A DNA stretch of 64,000 bases from Pteria penguin (GCA_035048485.1 CM068581.1:68095381-68159380); one strand, 5' to 3'; counted from the first letter of the stretch, positions 9,963 to 20,976 are shown. The notes: a model not told the origin generated them from the letters alone. Translations and numbers: made by a program.

Positions 9963-10611
9963 GCTCAAAAGCCCAAAAGCAGGTGAATTCATAGAAGGCT
10001 AAGTCAGTGAAGAGGACTTTCCCTAAGGTAAAGGAAAGGCGACAAAAAGGTGAAGCACCGCTTCCTTTTTTGAAAAGGATGAGTGAGGATGGTGTCCTTA
10101 TGGGTACACGTAGTCTTGAAGGCGCACTCTGGACGGACCCATGTCTGACTGTTTCTCAGATTCAGCAAGCCTGGATTCTCCAGTATAAAGCTGCATTGGG
10201 GAAGCAGAATAGGGTCTGGATTCGGCTGGCTCGGGAAGAGTGCGTTGAGCTCTTGGGGACAAAATGGGTTGATGCCGACCTGCTTCACTGGACGGCTCTC
10301 TAATGCCAAAGAAGAGGGGTGACTCCGGGCGCAAGCCGTGTGCATCCACTTCTGAGATGTCATGTACTCAGATGGCGAGGGATGTCAGGTTGGAGCGAGA
10401 CCCTACTTTGCCAGTGTTCCGAGAATATGTGGGGTCAGAGGTGTCACTCAGGCTACTTCTGACACCAACATTTCTGACTCTCATGAAATTGGGAGTAGTG
10501 TGACGCCTGATTGGAGACTCGCAGACTCTAATAATAATGAGTGAAAAGGTCATTTCGAGTCTGTCCTTAGCCTGGATCCAGAGGCTAGTAGGTTTGATGT
10601 AGAGGAATGAG
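9959..10611 (+). pseudogene. Accessory ORF, basic N-terminal module, copy 1
   Basis: Starts at ATG 9959 (MSSKAQKQ). A stop near 9998 and frameshifts follow, but the segments KRTFPKVKERRQ, LTVSQIQQAWILQ, QNRVWIRLAREECVELLG and VRLERDPTLPVFREYVG line up with copy 2 (21364-22044) and more distantly with copy 3 (RAWIRQVRQEGRVIFSDGWI, DIRLQTDPSIPVLRE). I know no family for this module. The charge pattern and a conserved helix with Trp-Ile-Arg suggest a small folded domain followed by a linker. Confidence 0.7.
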
Positions 10612-10631
10612 ATCTTTCATACTAGTTCAAA

Positions 10632-10920
10632 ATGAGGTGTAGGAGGAGGAGATGGAAATATGTTTATCGGTGGCACATTCCCCTTCTGTTTTCTCTGAAC
10701 TCCAAGGAAACCCTGGGTAACTTGTGTATTAAGCAAGATGAGGCTCTGAAGGCTTTGGTAAAGGCTGCGTTGGGTCCAGAGGCATCTTTGGATGATGCAG
10801 TGAAATATGTTAATAGCTGAGGGGACCTGCCAGAACTATCTGAAATGGCCCCTGAAACTAGTGAGGTTCTCTCCAATCGGTGGAGAGAATACGGTTGGGT
10901 CAGGCCAGCTTAGCTTTCGC
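10632..10920 (+). pseudogene. Accessory ORF, middle zinc-finger-like module, copy 1
   Basis: RWHIPLLFSLNSKETLGNLC and KALVKAALGPEASLDDAVKY align with copy 2 at 20602-20976, where a C-x4-C...H-x4-H finger precedes RRHIPPLF. In copy 1 the Cys pair is degraded (MRCRRRRWKYV) and a stop follows at about 10818. Confidence 0.65.
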
Positions 10921-11077
10921 TTAGGCCGGTCAATTCGCCAATAGCATTGTTTCACTTGAGGTGTCTTTTGTACTTAATTAGTCCGTTACCAAAGGGCATG
11001 CAGGGGAAATGGCAGCAAAGAGGTCTGGTGTCTTCGACCGATGACAGTCATATTGCGGGACCAGCCGTAAAGAGGCT

Positions 11078-11947
11078 GTGAAGAGGAGAGGTAGTTCTGA
11101 GGAAGAGGTGAAATCAAAAGTAGCCCGTTCGGAGACTATTCCTTCGTCGATCGCCAGGACGTCTCAAAGGTATAAGGAACCAATACGGTCTGTGGAGCAT
11201 CTTGTGTCATGGGGTGTTCGGGAACATCCCGCGGTAAAGGTCGACTTGGTGGGAGGGCTTTTGGTGTTCTGCGACCCAAAGACCTATCCTATCAAATTTA
11301 ACCAGGTCCTCAATTGGGAGTATGCCATTGGCGTGCATTCCAAGAGGGTGAAAGAATTTACAGAGGAGCGCTTCAAGGTGTTTCAGAGGCCCATTGATGG
11401 GCCTCGAGTAGTGGCTATAGGTGAGGTCGGGCTTGATAGAACCTCAGCCCCAGAAGAGTGGCCCTTGCAGGATGAAGTACTGTTCAAGGTGCTCGACCTG
11501 GTTCACGTTTTAGTACTTCATCTGAGGGGGATGTCATCAGGCATCTATAATTATGAGACAAGCTTACGTGGTTTGGGGATGCTTGTGACGGCTAGGTTGG
11601 ACAGACAGCAACTAATTCACCTGCACTGCTTCGCAGACAGTCGGGTGATGGTCCAACGCTGGCTGGAGGTGTTCCCAAATACACATTTTGGGTTTACAGC
11701 TTTGGTCAAGGAGTTTAACCATGAACAATCCTTGACCTTGCGGTCGGTTCCCTCCCAGAGGTTGTTGGTCGAGACAGATTCGCCTTATCTGTCTCCATCT
11801 GGTCAGGCCATCAACACTCCTGCATATGTGGGAGATGTAGCGAGCGTCCTAGCAGATAAGCTATACCTAAGTACCCGTGAGGTTCTGAACCTAACGGCGG
11901 AAATGGGCGCAAGCTATATAAGCTGTAGATTCAATAGGCTGGTGTGA
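11078..11947 (+). pseudogene. TatD-like metallohydrolase domain of accessory ORF, copy 1
   Basis: A 289-codon open frame holds most of a TatD-family TIM-barrel hydrolase: VAIGEVGLDR (metal-binding Glu), LVLHLRGM (His), LIHLHCFADS (His) and LLVETDSPYLSP (Asp). TatD enzymes are metal-dependent DNases acting on single-stranded or damaged DNA. The N-terminal HxH motif (FDSHFHL in copies 2 and 3) is missing because about 100 bases between SSIART and SQRYKE are deleted, so catalysis should be lost. A frameshift near the end replaces the normal C-terminus. The position, after the pol-PHD region and just before PPT and LTR, is the same in all three copies, which argues that it belongs to the element and is not a host TATDN gene. 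Confidence 0.85.
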
Positions 11948-12066
11948 GTTATAGTATAGTTAGAGGGTAGGTATGTAGACAGGTATGTATTAGCGGTTGT
12001 AAGTCTTAGTGGAGACTCGTAGTGGCTGAGTCCAAAGGGGAAGGAAGACGCTCAGAGTCCTCACAT

Positions 12067-12292
12067 AAAAGAGAGAGGAGTGTGGTAATATTGGGTTGGG
12101 CTCAGTATTAGTACTACATAAATCCTCTGGGGATTCTGGGTAATTCTTGAGTCAGCAGCCATCATCTTAACAGTGCATATTCTTGCCAGTGTTTCCACTG
12201 TCTACATTTGCTGATTCAGGACTTACTGAACACTTCTACTAGTCAGGTAAGAAGCCCCTGTAGTTAAGGTTGCTAATGTGACTATAATATAG
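12067..12292 (+). repeat. Polypurine tract and 3' LTR of Gypsy copy 1
   Basis: The purine run AAAAGAGAGAGGAG (12067-12080) is followed by TGTGGTAATATTGGG, the LTR start shared with copy 2 (AAAAGGGGGAGGAG then TGTGGTAATATTGGG) and, diverged, with copy 3 (TGTGGTAGAATTGG). The LTR is about 212 bp and ends near TGCTAATGTGACTATAATA. The end is set by where similarity to copy 2 stops, so it may be off by a few bases. Confidence 0.8.
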
Positions 12293-12659
12293 ATTAGCGA
12301 CCAACAGACTACCCATCTTGAGAAGATTGAAAAAAGTGTAATTGATAGAAAAAAATGCTATTTAGAATATAAAAGTTACATCAATTTGAGCCTACCGTGC
12401 TCTGTTAAGCTAAGGCCCTTGTTCTATCGGAGTCCACACTAAGAGTCAGAGGGGACACGGCTCAGGACTTTATCTCCTTTGATGAGGTTTATACAAGGTC
12501 CGTCAAAGAATTCTCACCGGCCTGTTAGTCAGAGTGTAAAAGGCTCTAGAGAGGTCCAGTACAAGACTTATTGTCTTAGCGATCATAGTAGAGTCATACT
12601 GTCGATGGCGTAAGCTTCTGGCTATTTTAAAAGCTGATGAAATCATCGACTTTTCACCC
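12293..12659. other. Stretch without recognisable gene
   Basis: Flank between the 3' LTR of Gypsy copy 1 and a SINE. No open frame or repeat that I can name. Confidence 0.4.
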
Positions 12660-12838
12660 TTTTATATACAAGGTTAGTTGGTTGGATGATTGGTGTTTTA
12701 CGTCGCTTTCAAAAATTTTTCAGTTATACCAACCTCTTATACATAGTGGCGTAACCCAGGATTCGGACCCGGATCGTCGATGCCGCAAGCCAAGCGTTTC
12801 ACCACTACACAAAGCCTGTCCCTTATATACAAGGTCAT
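12660..12838 (-). repeat. tRNA-derived SINE (second family)
   Basis: The minus-strand head GGCTTTGTGTAGTGGTGAAA is followed by CGCTTGGCTTGCGGC and a B box GGTCCGAATCC, then a short body GTATAACTGAAAAATTTTTG and the tail AAAGCGACGTAAAACACCAA. The same family is at 28097-28215 and as a tail at 36612-36680. It shares the ACGTAAAACA tail with the longer SINE family at 2 to 3 kb but has a different head and body. Confidence 0.75.
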
Positions 12839-13070
12839 TGTAGAAATGAGGATAGGAGATTCTGTTGGACACGTATACCTTTGGAAAGTTATATTTCCGA
12901 ATTTTGATAAAAGCTCTGAATACTAGTAAGATCTATAGAATTTTCCGATTTCCTTCTCGTTTATTTCTATCATGAAAAAATTCACACATATATACACAAG
13001 AGGCCTACAGAAACTACATACATTGATCATGCATGTATATGATCTCAAAGACTTGTGTCGCTTGCCTTAC

Positions 13071-13165
13071 CTGAGTTTTTGGTCATCTAGCAATGGCTTT
13101 GTACCAATGTCTCCTCGATCAAAACTCTCGTTATGTAAGAATGTTCCTTCCAAATCTGTATTCAT
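13071..13165 (-). pseudogene. Unidentified array gene, exon 1 (unit A, open)
   Basis: ATG at 13165 opens MNTDLEGTFLHNESFDRGD and continues IGTKPLLDDQKL to a good donor (CTCAG then GTAAGG at 13070). This matches exon 1 of units D and E, and the 5' flank (GCTTTCGCACAAATCG, TGACGTCATAATA) is shared with units C, D and E. The peptide is acidic with no signal peptide and no family that I recognise. The exon is open, but its partner exons are missing or broken, so the unit is probably dead. Confidence 0.6.
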
Positions 13166-13709
13166 TTCTTTTTATCAAAATACTATGACAAGCTTACGGT
13201 GTTGCTTTCGCACAAATCGCTTTGACGTCATAATATGGTTAATTGGTTGAATATAACTTCCGGGTCATGGCAGAGTTCTTGTTATTAAGGACATTTCCTT
13301 AAAAATAAATGCAACAATGACAAATATGAAAAATTTGTATTACTGTATTCTATTGGAATTAAAGAATGAAAAGACGCCAAATAGATTAGATTCCAATCGC
13401 TTGGAGTTACAGCTATTAGGCAGATGAATGAATCTTCACACACATACTATCCATGAGCCGAAGATGTGCCCTATTGAGTTCGGGATCAAAAGGCCATAGG
13501 TTCTAGGGTCTTGATGACTGAAAATGATTTCCGGACTATAACTGTATATACATTCCACCTATTGTCATGAAACTTCACACATACATTCCCCATAAGCTGT
13601 GGATATGTCCTATTGATTTTGGGATCAAAAATCAAATGTCTGAATCAAATGTTATAACGCCTTGATAAGCGAATATGACTTCTGATCTATAACTGTATTT
13701 ACATTCACA
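13166..13709. other. Array 5' flank and spacer
   Basis: 13166-13270 is the promoter-side flank shared with 37312-37500, 48302-48530 and 50833-50970, containing a TGACGTCA palindrome (CRE-like, 13224-13231). The remainder holds two related units about 130 bases apart (ATGAATCTTCACACACATAC and ATGAAACTTCACACATACAT), a diverged tandem repeat. No gene seen. Confidence 0.5.
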
Positions 13710-14270
13710 GTAGAGATGAACACACATGGACTTCTGGAATTCAGAGATAAGGCAGAATAGACTGGCGGAATAAGTGTCTCCTGTTTAGAAATTTAGATCC
13801 AAAACAAGGCGGCTTTACGGCATTCGAACTTACGACATTCAAGATGTGTACGGAGCAACTTCACTTTCTTCATTTCTGTGGCGATTTTGTTTGCTACTCA
13901 CTTGACAGATTTTTTTTTCAATATGTTAGGATTTGTAAACAGCATAGCTATTTGAGAAGTTAACGTAATTTTCTAAGAAATCGACATTACAGTCTGACAT
14001 GTCGACATATTTTTCTGACAAGTTGACATAAAATGTACCATACAGTAGTTTTTAGTTAAATTTACACAAACATATTGGAAATACAAGACCATTAGAAAAG
14101 GTCATATATCTTTTTCATATTTATAGTTAATCGTCCATAATAGCCTCGCAATTTTAGCTGTAGCTTAAAACATGATTAATTCATTTCAAATGATGTGCAA
14201 GTAACCTCTCCAGCAATGCCATGATACAACGCCACAACATGAAAAAAGTACCTCAACAACAATAAACAAG
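13710..14270 (-). repeat. Array tail repeat, unit B
   Basis: Homologous over its length to 5480-6075 (ATTCAGAGATAAGGCAGAAT, ACGGCATTCGAACTTACGAC, GATTTTGTTTGCTACTCACT, then AAACATGATTAATTCATTTC). Similarity ends at about 14270, before any exon, so only the 3' flank of this unit survives. Confidence 0.65.
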
Positions 14271-14310
14271 AGAATCGATAGAACCGATGGGTGCTCCCCG
14301 AATAAAACTT

Positions 14311-14311
<1 letters not shown>

Positions 14312-14355
<44 letters not shown>
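14312..14355 (+). repeat. (GA)n microsatellite
   Basis: About 22 uninterrupted GA units. Confidence 0.95.
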
Positions 14356-14358
<3 letters not shown>

Positions 14359-15095
14359 ATTCCGTATTCATATGTATTTATATATTTATGTATCTATTTA
14401 GTACGAGATTCTCTGTCCTTCTCCCAGTTTTGATATCGGCAGTTTCTGGAAGAGGGTCAGAGAGACTTTGTTCATCAAAAGTTGGAATTTTAGCGATACC
14501 AGCCGGTATCGGGATGTACAAGCCTCTAGCGACAAATAAACGCTTGCCCAGCGAACTTGCAATCTATAATCCAATAAATGAACATTTAACTTACTTGATC
14601 ATAGCAATATATTTTCCAAATAAGATCTATAACTTCTACTAGCTTCCATTTTATCTGAAAACACGACAAGATTCTCCATTTCGTCATTTGTGTATACAGT
14701 ATGACGTCAGCATGCGCGAATACAGAGGGGGACCGTAAATCCCCCCCCCCCCTCACTTTCAGGAAATATATATTACCTTACCAGGTATCAAAATCACCCT
14801 ATTGTACAATGGTTAACTTAAATGTTCCGAACCTGTTTTCTCATCTGCCATTAAAGTTTATTAAAATGTTAGATCTAATCAAGACTATCGATATTGTCTT
14901 CTTAAAGAATCGGGATGGCACTGTATATAATACACGGGATCTTAGTTCAACTTTGAAAATGACGTAACTTTTAATCCCTGTAATAATTTGGTAAAGGCAT
15001 TGCCGCAATCGATTCGGGCTCGTTATATAATATCGGTTACATCTACCAGCGCGTGCTGAAGTCAGACAGCTGAGCCACGTGCTGAGTTAGAAAAG
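14356..15095. other. Stretch without recognisable gene
   Basis: AT-rich DNA with a poly-C tract at 14740-14752. A minus-strand frame near 14400-14560 reads GLYIPIPAGIAKIPTFDEQS, which I do not recognise and which lacks splice or start context. Confidence 0.35.
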
Positions 15096-15185
15096 GTGTA
15101 GTGTACCTAAAGTGATATATATGGCTATTTACACGATATGATGGTCATGTACTTAAAGTGATATGGCTATTTACACGATCGCTGT
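15096..15185 (-). repeat. Short tandem array, left inverted partner
   Basis: Two units of a 37 to 45 base repeat (TAAAGTGATATGGCTATTTA, then CACGAT). It is the reverse complement of the unit in the larger array at 15951-16245. Confidence 0.7.
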
Positions 15186-15950
15186 GTTACTTATGTACAT
15201 TGCCTGAGTAGACGACGGGTATACAGCCCGTACCTGTGAGGTGCCCCTTTTCTCGCAAACTTTCGAGAGTAAAAGGCTGAGGATGCCCGAATGCGGTCAG
15301 TTATTTCATTTGATTGTTTTATACACAAATAGATCTCTTCAATGAAAGATTTTATTATTTTGAATAGAAATTTTCTTTATAAGAATACTGCTCAGTATAA
15401 ATACTTTAATAAAGTAATAGATAAGATGAAAATATTTGACATAATTAACATCCAGAAACATGTCAGGGAGCTTGAATAGCACCCCTCCCCCATTTTCAAT
15501 ATCTCTTATTTAGCAAATCATTTTAAGTACACTATTGGCGGATTAGAGGGGGAAGCAATCTCCCTTTTTTGTTCGGAAAAGTTTACCCCTACAAAAAGGT
15601 CATTTTCGACCATATTTTGTGCTGCAACGTTACTCCCTTTCCAGGCCGATAGTGCAAAACATTTGTCATGGGAGAATGCAACCCTTCTCCCTGTCAAAAA
15701 TTTCTAGATCCTCCTATGTACACGAGTGTAACTTCTTGCAAATAGACAAATAAACAATTATTTTGTTTGCCGACTTTACATTTGACAGAGACCTAATATA
15801 TGTATCTGCAATTGATACGTCTAAATACAATGTTTTTTAAGTTCATGTTACGATTTTCGCATATATATAGGACACAAAGTTTCTGTATCAAACTTCCCCA
15901 GCATTTCTTTGGGGACAAGGCCGGGCTCAACAGGGAGTCTTAGGAACACC
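15186..15950. other. Interior between inverted arrays
   Basis: No open frame of note. It contains the short palindrome CTCGCAAACTTTCGAGAG near 15253-15270 and AT-rich DNA. With the flanking inverted arrays it could be the core of a non-autonomous DNA element. Confidence 0.4.
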
Positions 15951-16245
15951 ATGACACGTCGTGTAGATAGCCACATCACTTTAGGTGGTACCCGACCGTA
16001 TACAGCCATACTGTATCACTTCAGGTACACAACCGTCGTGTATATAGCCATATCGCTTTAGGCACACGACCTTCGTGTAAATAGCCAAATCACTTTAGGT
16101 ACAAGACCGTCGTGTATATAGCCGTATCACTTTAATTACACGACCGTCGTGTAAATAGCCATAGCATACTACTTCACCTATTTACACGACCGTTGTGTAT
16201 ATAGAATACCGGTTTACGTACACGACCGTCGTGCGAATAGCATCG
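15951..16245 (+). repeat. Tandem array of about 37-bp units
   Basis: About seven diverged units with the pattern CGTGTAAATAGCCATATCAC then TTTAGGTACACGACCGT. Each unit contains the small palindrome ACGACCGTCGT or a variant. The array ends about 150 bases before the hAT-like coding region, and an inverted pair of units lies at 15096-15185. Confidence 0.8.
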
Positions 16246-16398
16246 GCCTAGAAAAAGACTGTCATCAGCTCTAATATATCGATGTGTAGCATCGTGCACT
16301 GCTGCTACACTGACTAAATTGTCGGCTTTCAAATTAGTTATTCTTATCTATTACGTTCAATTTCTTTTCCATTTAGGCAGCGAAATGCAAGGTAATTA

Positions 16399-18780
16399 TG
16401 TCGACGGACGTAAATCAGGAAATTAAGCGGTGGGAATCGTCAATTGCTAATCTTTGCAAGGCGGCAAGGAATGGATGGGGTGCATTTAAATTTTAAGTTT
16501 CAGTGCGATACCATATGTTAAAAATATCTTAGCCCCGATACTTACAATTCTATGTCATCTAACTCAACAAGCTTACAATATATTTTTGAAACGTCTATTT
16601 CCGATGAGTCTAGAGTGCCAGGCGATCTTTCAAAATCTTTGTACAATGAAATCTTAAGATCGGTTAAAGACGGCCATTACTCTGCACTTGTTCATTTGTA
16701 TGCATCTGCAAATGCGTTCAACAGGTCAATTGTCACAATTTTCCCTGAAATAAATAATGTGACAATCAACAGACAAGTCCACAATCAGGTTATCAGTCCA
16801 CTTCCCCAGTCTTCACTACCAGCAGGCCCTCCCATTTATATAATGTGGACCCACTACGGACACTGATACAGAAAACTGGAATCCAAACCATTTTGTTTCT
16901 TGTCATGAAACTTGTGATTCTAATAATGATCATCCATTGAGTGTAGAACCCGACAAGAAACGACAGAAGGTATCTGCCTGTACATGAGCAAGAAAATGAA
17001 CTTGAATGCCCCGATGTCCCAGAAAAAGATATAAATATGCCCGATGACCCTGGTGCGGCAGCGCATATACAAGCTAAGTTTGACCTTGGTTTAATTGTTG
17101 CTGGCAAAATCTCTCTATCTGCAATGTCATCGGCTGAAAACGCTAGATGTGCTGAGTATAGTCCAACTCCGCAAAGCTTTAAAAATCTGCCATTCAAGTC
17201 TGTTGCAATTGGTAAGGGCAAGAAGTAAAAGAAACTTTATTTTCAGCCATCGTGGATTGGCGAAGCACGAACATTCTGAATACAACAAAGTGGCAAGTAT
17301 AGGGTATCAAACTTTGAAGGCAAGTCTTTTAAAACCAGCCAGAACAATGCCTTATAAGATCAGTCAGCAAAATCAGGAACTTTATGATAGGAATAAGAAA
17401 TTTCTGTCAAAAATCACAGAAACAATTATCTTTTGTGGAACCCAAAACATACAGTTGCGTGGTCATAGAGACGATTCCACAAGCTCTGCTCCCAACAAAG
17501 GCAACTTTTTGGCGATCTTGAATCTCTTGGCAAGTCACGACGATCAGTTGGCAAAACACTTGCAAAGCTCGAAAAAGAATGCCACTTATACAAGCAAAAA
17601 TACCCAGGATGACATTATAAACATAATTGATCAGAACATTCGCAAAACTATTGTAAACAACATTCAAAGTAGAGGGTTTTACTCTATTATAGCTGATCAG
17701 GTAACAGACAAGTTTGCAAACCAAGAAGTTCTCACTTTATGTCTAAGATTTCTTGATGACACCAAAAAAAAAACAAAAACAAAAAAAAAACATTCGTGAA
17801 GTTTGTACTACCAGAGGGGCAATACCTGCATGCATTATCGACATTCCAGTTGATAAAATGAGGGACCAGGCTTATGGTGGTGCTGCAGCAATGTCATCTG
17901 AAAAAAAGGATGTCAAAGTAGAATTAAAAACCTAAACAAGCTAGCAGTGTACACACACTGCAGAAGCCACGGGCTTAATCTCAGTATTGCACATGCATGT
18001 AAACTACCTCTCGTACGAAATATGATTGATGTGATAAACTAAACATACATCTTTGTTTAATCATCACCAAAGAGACAGCGGTACTTTGAGCAGGAGTTAG
18101 ACCAACTTGGAGCAGAAGCCTCAAGAAAGAACCTGTAGGGTTTATGCAAAACAAGATGGGTTCATAGACGCACTTGTTTTAACTCTTTCTATAGTATGTA
18201 TGTTAGCATTGTCTACAATACATCTTGACCCCAAGTTTGGACAATATCCATGATGGTTGGTCTTCGGATGGCCAAACCAAAACTAATGCACAAGGATTGC
18301 TGTCCACAATTACTTCCTTCCACTTTTTGATAACATTTGTTTACATCAAAGCTGTCCTTGAAATTGTGAAACCTCTTGCATCTAAGCTTCAGCAGCGTGA
18401 TCTAGACGTGTACCTGGCATGCAGTTTAGTCGATGAACACTTTCAAATGGCAAAAGATTATGCGCGCAGACATCGATTCTGAATTTGAAGTTTGGTACTA
18501 AGACAGTAAACAACTAATCACCAAAGAATTAGATATAGAGGTAAAAATACCGAGAATACGCAACAGGCAAGCACAAAGAGCTAATTTTGGCGGTAGCACA
18601 GATTCTGATGACTACTATAAGAAAAACATTGCTATCCCATTTTTGGATTACTTGCTGCAAGAATTGTTTTCAAGGTATCAGAAAAGTGAAGTCGAGGTCT
18701 TATATGCATGTCTATCTTACAAACAGAAAGTCACAAGATCGACACAAGACAAATTATGGAAGCAACAACACTTTATGAGG
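16399..18780 (+). pseudogene. hAT-type transposase relic (DUF4371 class)
   Basis: A chain of frames broken by stops and shifts. An N-terminal piece (MSTDVNQEIKRWESSIANLC) and 16552-16866 are unrecognised. From about 17160, KHEHSEYNK, LRGHRDDSTSSAPNKGNFLA, SRGFYSIIADQVTDKFANQE and VLTLCLRFLDD match the DUF4371 domain of hAT-like transposases (ZMYM1-like proteins). The first catalytic Asp would be in IIADQVTD. A poly-A tract at 17763-17790 breaks the frame. Then RGAIPACIID, AYGGAAAMSSEKK, a TRWVHRRT remnant and RIRNRQAQRANFGGSTDSD with DYYKKNIAIPFLDYLLQEL appear. No C-terminal hATC motif was identified. The element is dead; its TIRs were not found. Confidence 0.8.
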
Positions 18781-18794
18781 TTTACACAAGAATA

Positions 18795-19022
18795 GACAGT
18801 CGGAGAGAGAGAGAAAGCGTAGTAGAAATACAAGACAGCCAAAAACAGAAATACAAACTATACAGAAAGTGAGAAAAAGCAAACAGACAGAAATACAAGA
18901 CAGACAGACAAGATTGGCTATGGATGGACGGACGGACAGACAGACAGATAAATATAGGCGGAGTGACAGGTAGGTAGATGGGTGGGTAGGTAGGTAGCAG
19001 GCAGACGGACGGATGGATAGTT
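18795..19022 (+). repeat. Low-complexity GACA/GGTA-rich tract
   Basis: Runs of GACAGACA, GACGGACG and GTAGGTAGGT characterise a degenerate tetranucleotide microsatellite. No coding potential. Confidence 0.8.
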
Positions 19023-19204
19023 GGGTCTCGCTTTAAATTGCTTTAGGTGGAAGCCTGATATTACAATGAAACTTCCCCCTAGGGGGGGCTTACTCTAGAA
19101 CAATACTTCCCAAGGGATGTATGATTATGGGGGAAGGCTCACTCTGGAACACTGGGCCGATAACCATCTGTCACAACATTATAGGTCTACTGAACCTACA
19201 TACT
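19023..19204. repeat. Dispersed repeat shared with 47880-48165
   Basis: TTTAAATTGCTT, GGAAGCCTG, ATGGGGGAAGGCTCACTC and CACTGGGCCGATAACCAT recur near 48000-48130. The right end adjoins the LTR of Gypsy copy 2, and the array exon 1 flank follows the same repeat at 48150. Confidence 0.6.
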
Positions 19205-19401
19205 ATAGTAAAATTAGCAACTTTTACAGGGGCTGTTTACCTGACTACCAGAAGTGTTCTGAATCAGCAAATGGAAACACTGGCAAGATTATGTACTGTT
19301 AAGATGATGGCTGCTGACTCAGGAATTACCCAGAATCCCCAGGGGATTTATGTAGTTTTTATACTGAGACAACCCAATATTACCACACTCCTCCCCCTTT
19401 T
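19205..19401 (-). repeat. 3' LTR and polypurine tract of Gypsy copy 2
   Basis: On the minus strand AAAAGGGGGAGGAG (19388-19401) precedes TGTGGTAATATTGGG starting at 19387. A TATA-like AGTATAAAAAC lies 26 to 36 bases into the LTR. Similarity to the copy 1 LTR ends near TGCTAATTTTACTATA (about 19205). Length about 183 bp, shorter than copy 1 by small deletions. Confidence 0.8.
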
Positions 19402-19567
19402 ATGTGAGGACTCTGAGCATCTTCCTTCCTCTTTGGACTCATTCACTACGAGTCACCACTAAGACTTACAACCGCTATAAATACCTGTCTACCTACCCTC
19501 TAACCATACTATAACTCATTAAAAGGTATATATGTTCTATATTTATTATCAGACTAGCCTATTGAAT

Positions 19568-20542
19568 CTACAGCTTATATAGCTTGCGCCCATTTTCCGC
19601 CGTTAGGTTCAGAACCTCACGGGTACTTAGGTCTAGCTTGTCTGCTAGGACGCTCGCTACATCTTCCCACATATGCAGACCAGAGGGTTACAGATAAGGC
19701 GAATCTGTCTCGACCAACAACATCTGGGAGGGAACTGACGGCAAGGCCAAGGATTGTTCATGGTTAAACTCCTTGACCAAAGCTGTAAGCCCAAAATGTG
19801 TATTTGGGAACACCTCCAGCCAGCGTTGGACCATTACCCGACTGCCTGTAAAGCAGTGCAGGTAAATTGGTTGCTGTCAACCCAGCCATCACAAGCCTCC
19901 CCAAACCACGTAAGCTTGTCTCATAATTATATATGTCTGATGACATCCCCCTCAGATGAAGTACTAAAACCTGATCCACGCGAACCAGGTCGAGCACCTT
20001 ACACAGTACTTCATCCTGCAAGGGCCAATCTTCTGTGGCTAAGGTTCTATCAAGCCCGACCTCACCTATAGCCACTACTCGAGGCCCACCAATGAGCCTC
20101 TGAAACACCTTGAAGCGCTACTCTGTAAATTCTGTCACCCCCTTGGGATGCACGCCAGTGGCATACCCCCACATGAGGGCCTTGTCAAACTTGATAAGAT
20201 AGGTCTTTAGGTTGCAGAACACCATAACCACTCCCACCAAGTCCACCTTCACCGCAGGATGTGCCCGAACACCCCAGCGCCAAAAGATGCTCCACAGACC
20301 GTACAAGTTCCTTGTACCTATGAGACTTCCTGTTCAAATGGAAGTGGCTATCAAAGGCTTGATAGCGCCTTTCCACTGGCAGACCGCCCTGGCTTTGAAT
20401 GCCGGCACAAGACTTCTTTACCGAGGCCACTGTCTTTGGCGATCGACGAAGGAGTAGTTTCCGAACGGGCTCCTCTTGATTTCACCTCCTCCTTAGAATT
20501 ACTTCTCCTCTTTACGGCCTGGTCCTGCAACAGGACTAGCAT
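19568..20542 (-). pseudogene. TatD-like domain of accessory ORF, copy 2
   Basis: Fragments in several frames give YQAFDSHFHLNRKSHRY (HxH metal motif present), AVKVDLVGVVMVFC, VAIGEVGLDRTLATEDWPLQ (Glu), LVLHLRGM (His) and VETDSPYL followed by a stop. The frame of copy 1 near the end, restored here, would finish LTAENGRKLYKL at a TAG (19568-19570), which probably marks the natural C-terminus. Frameshifts near 20300, 20130 and 19860 and the premature stop kill the gene. It keeps the HxH motif that copy 1 lost. Confidence 0.85.
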
Positions 20543-20601
20543 CGGTCGAAGACACCCGACCTCTTTGCTGCCATTTCCTCTGCATGTCCTTTGGTAACGG
20601 C

Positions 20602-20976
20602 CTAATTAAGACACCTCCAGTGAAACAATGCTATGGGCGAATTGACCGGCCTAAGCGAAAGCTTAGATGGCCCGACCCAACCGTATTCCCTCCACCGATT
20701 GGAGAGAACCTCACTAGCTTCAGGGGCCATTTCAGATAGTTCTGGCAGGTCCCCTGAGTTATTAACGTATTTCACTGCATCATCCAAAGATGCTCCTGGA
20801 CCCAAAGCAGCCTTTACCAAAGCCTTCAGAGCCTTCTCTTGCTTACTACACAAGTTACCCAAGGTTTCCTTGGAGTTCAGAGAAAACAGAGGGGGAATGT
20901 GCCGCCGATAAACATGAAGGGACAGCTTCGTAGTGATTTCCCCACATCCCGAAACCTGACAACGGACACCCTTCAC
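20602..20976 (-). pseudogene. Accessory ORF, zinc-finger-like module, copy 2
   Basis: A 124-codon frame opens with VRCQVSGCGEITTKLSLHVY then RRHIPPLF, a C-x4-C-x9-H-x4-H arrangement typical of a C2H2-like finger. A helical stretch (KETLGNLCSKQEKALKALVK, AALGPGASLDDAVKYVNNSG) and WREYGWVGPSKLSLRPVNSP follow. Copy 3 has RCPFTDC and KRKHLPWIF at the matching place. It may bind nucleic acid or the partner domain of the same protein; this is inference. Confidence 0.7.

Larger units (their letters stand above)
7027..12292 (+). mobile_element. Ty3/Gypsy-PHD-TatD retrotransposon, copy 1 (defective)
   Basis: Order on the plus strand: gag with an HhH-like head (7027-7895), a deletion joining gag to the very end of RNase H (about 7896), integrase (8497-9503), an internal 284-bp duplication, a PHD remnant (9778-9950), the accessory ORF (9959-11947) ending in a TatD-like domain, a polypurine tract (12067-12080) and a 3' LTR (12081-12292). 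Protease and reverse transcriptase are entirely deleted. Frameshifts and stops occur throughout, and a matching 5' LTR is not found. It is closely similar to copy 2 and more distant from copy 3. It sits between exon 1 and exon 3 of array unit A. Confidence 0.85.

Noticed and set aside
11078..11947. Host TATDN deoxyribonuclease gene
   Set aside because: No introns, HxH motif missing, direct position before a polypurine tract and LTR, and the same arrangement in two other Gypsy copies. It is read as part of the retrotransposon.
14400..14560. Possible minus-strand exon (GLYIPIPAGIAKIPTFDEQS)
   Set aside because: No clear acceptor or donor, family not recognised, and only one copy. Too weak to annotate as coding.
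15951..16245. CRISPR array
   Set aside because: Repeats are diverged, contiguous and without unique spacers. The DNA is eukaryotic.
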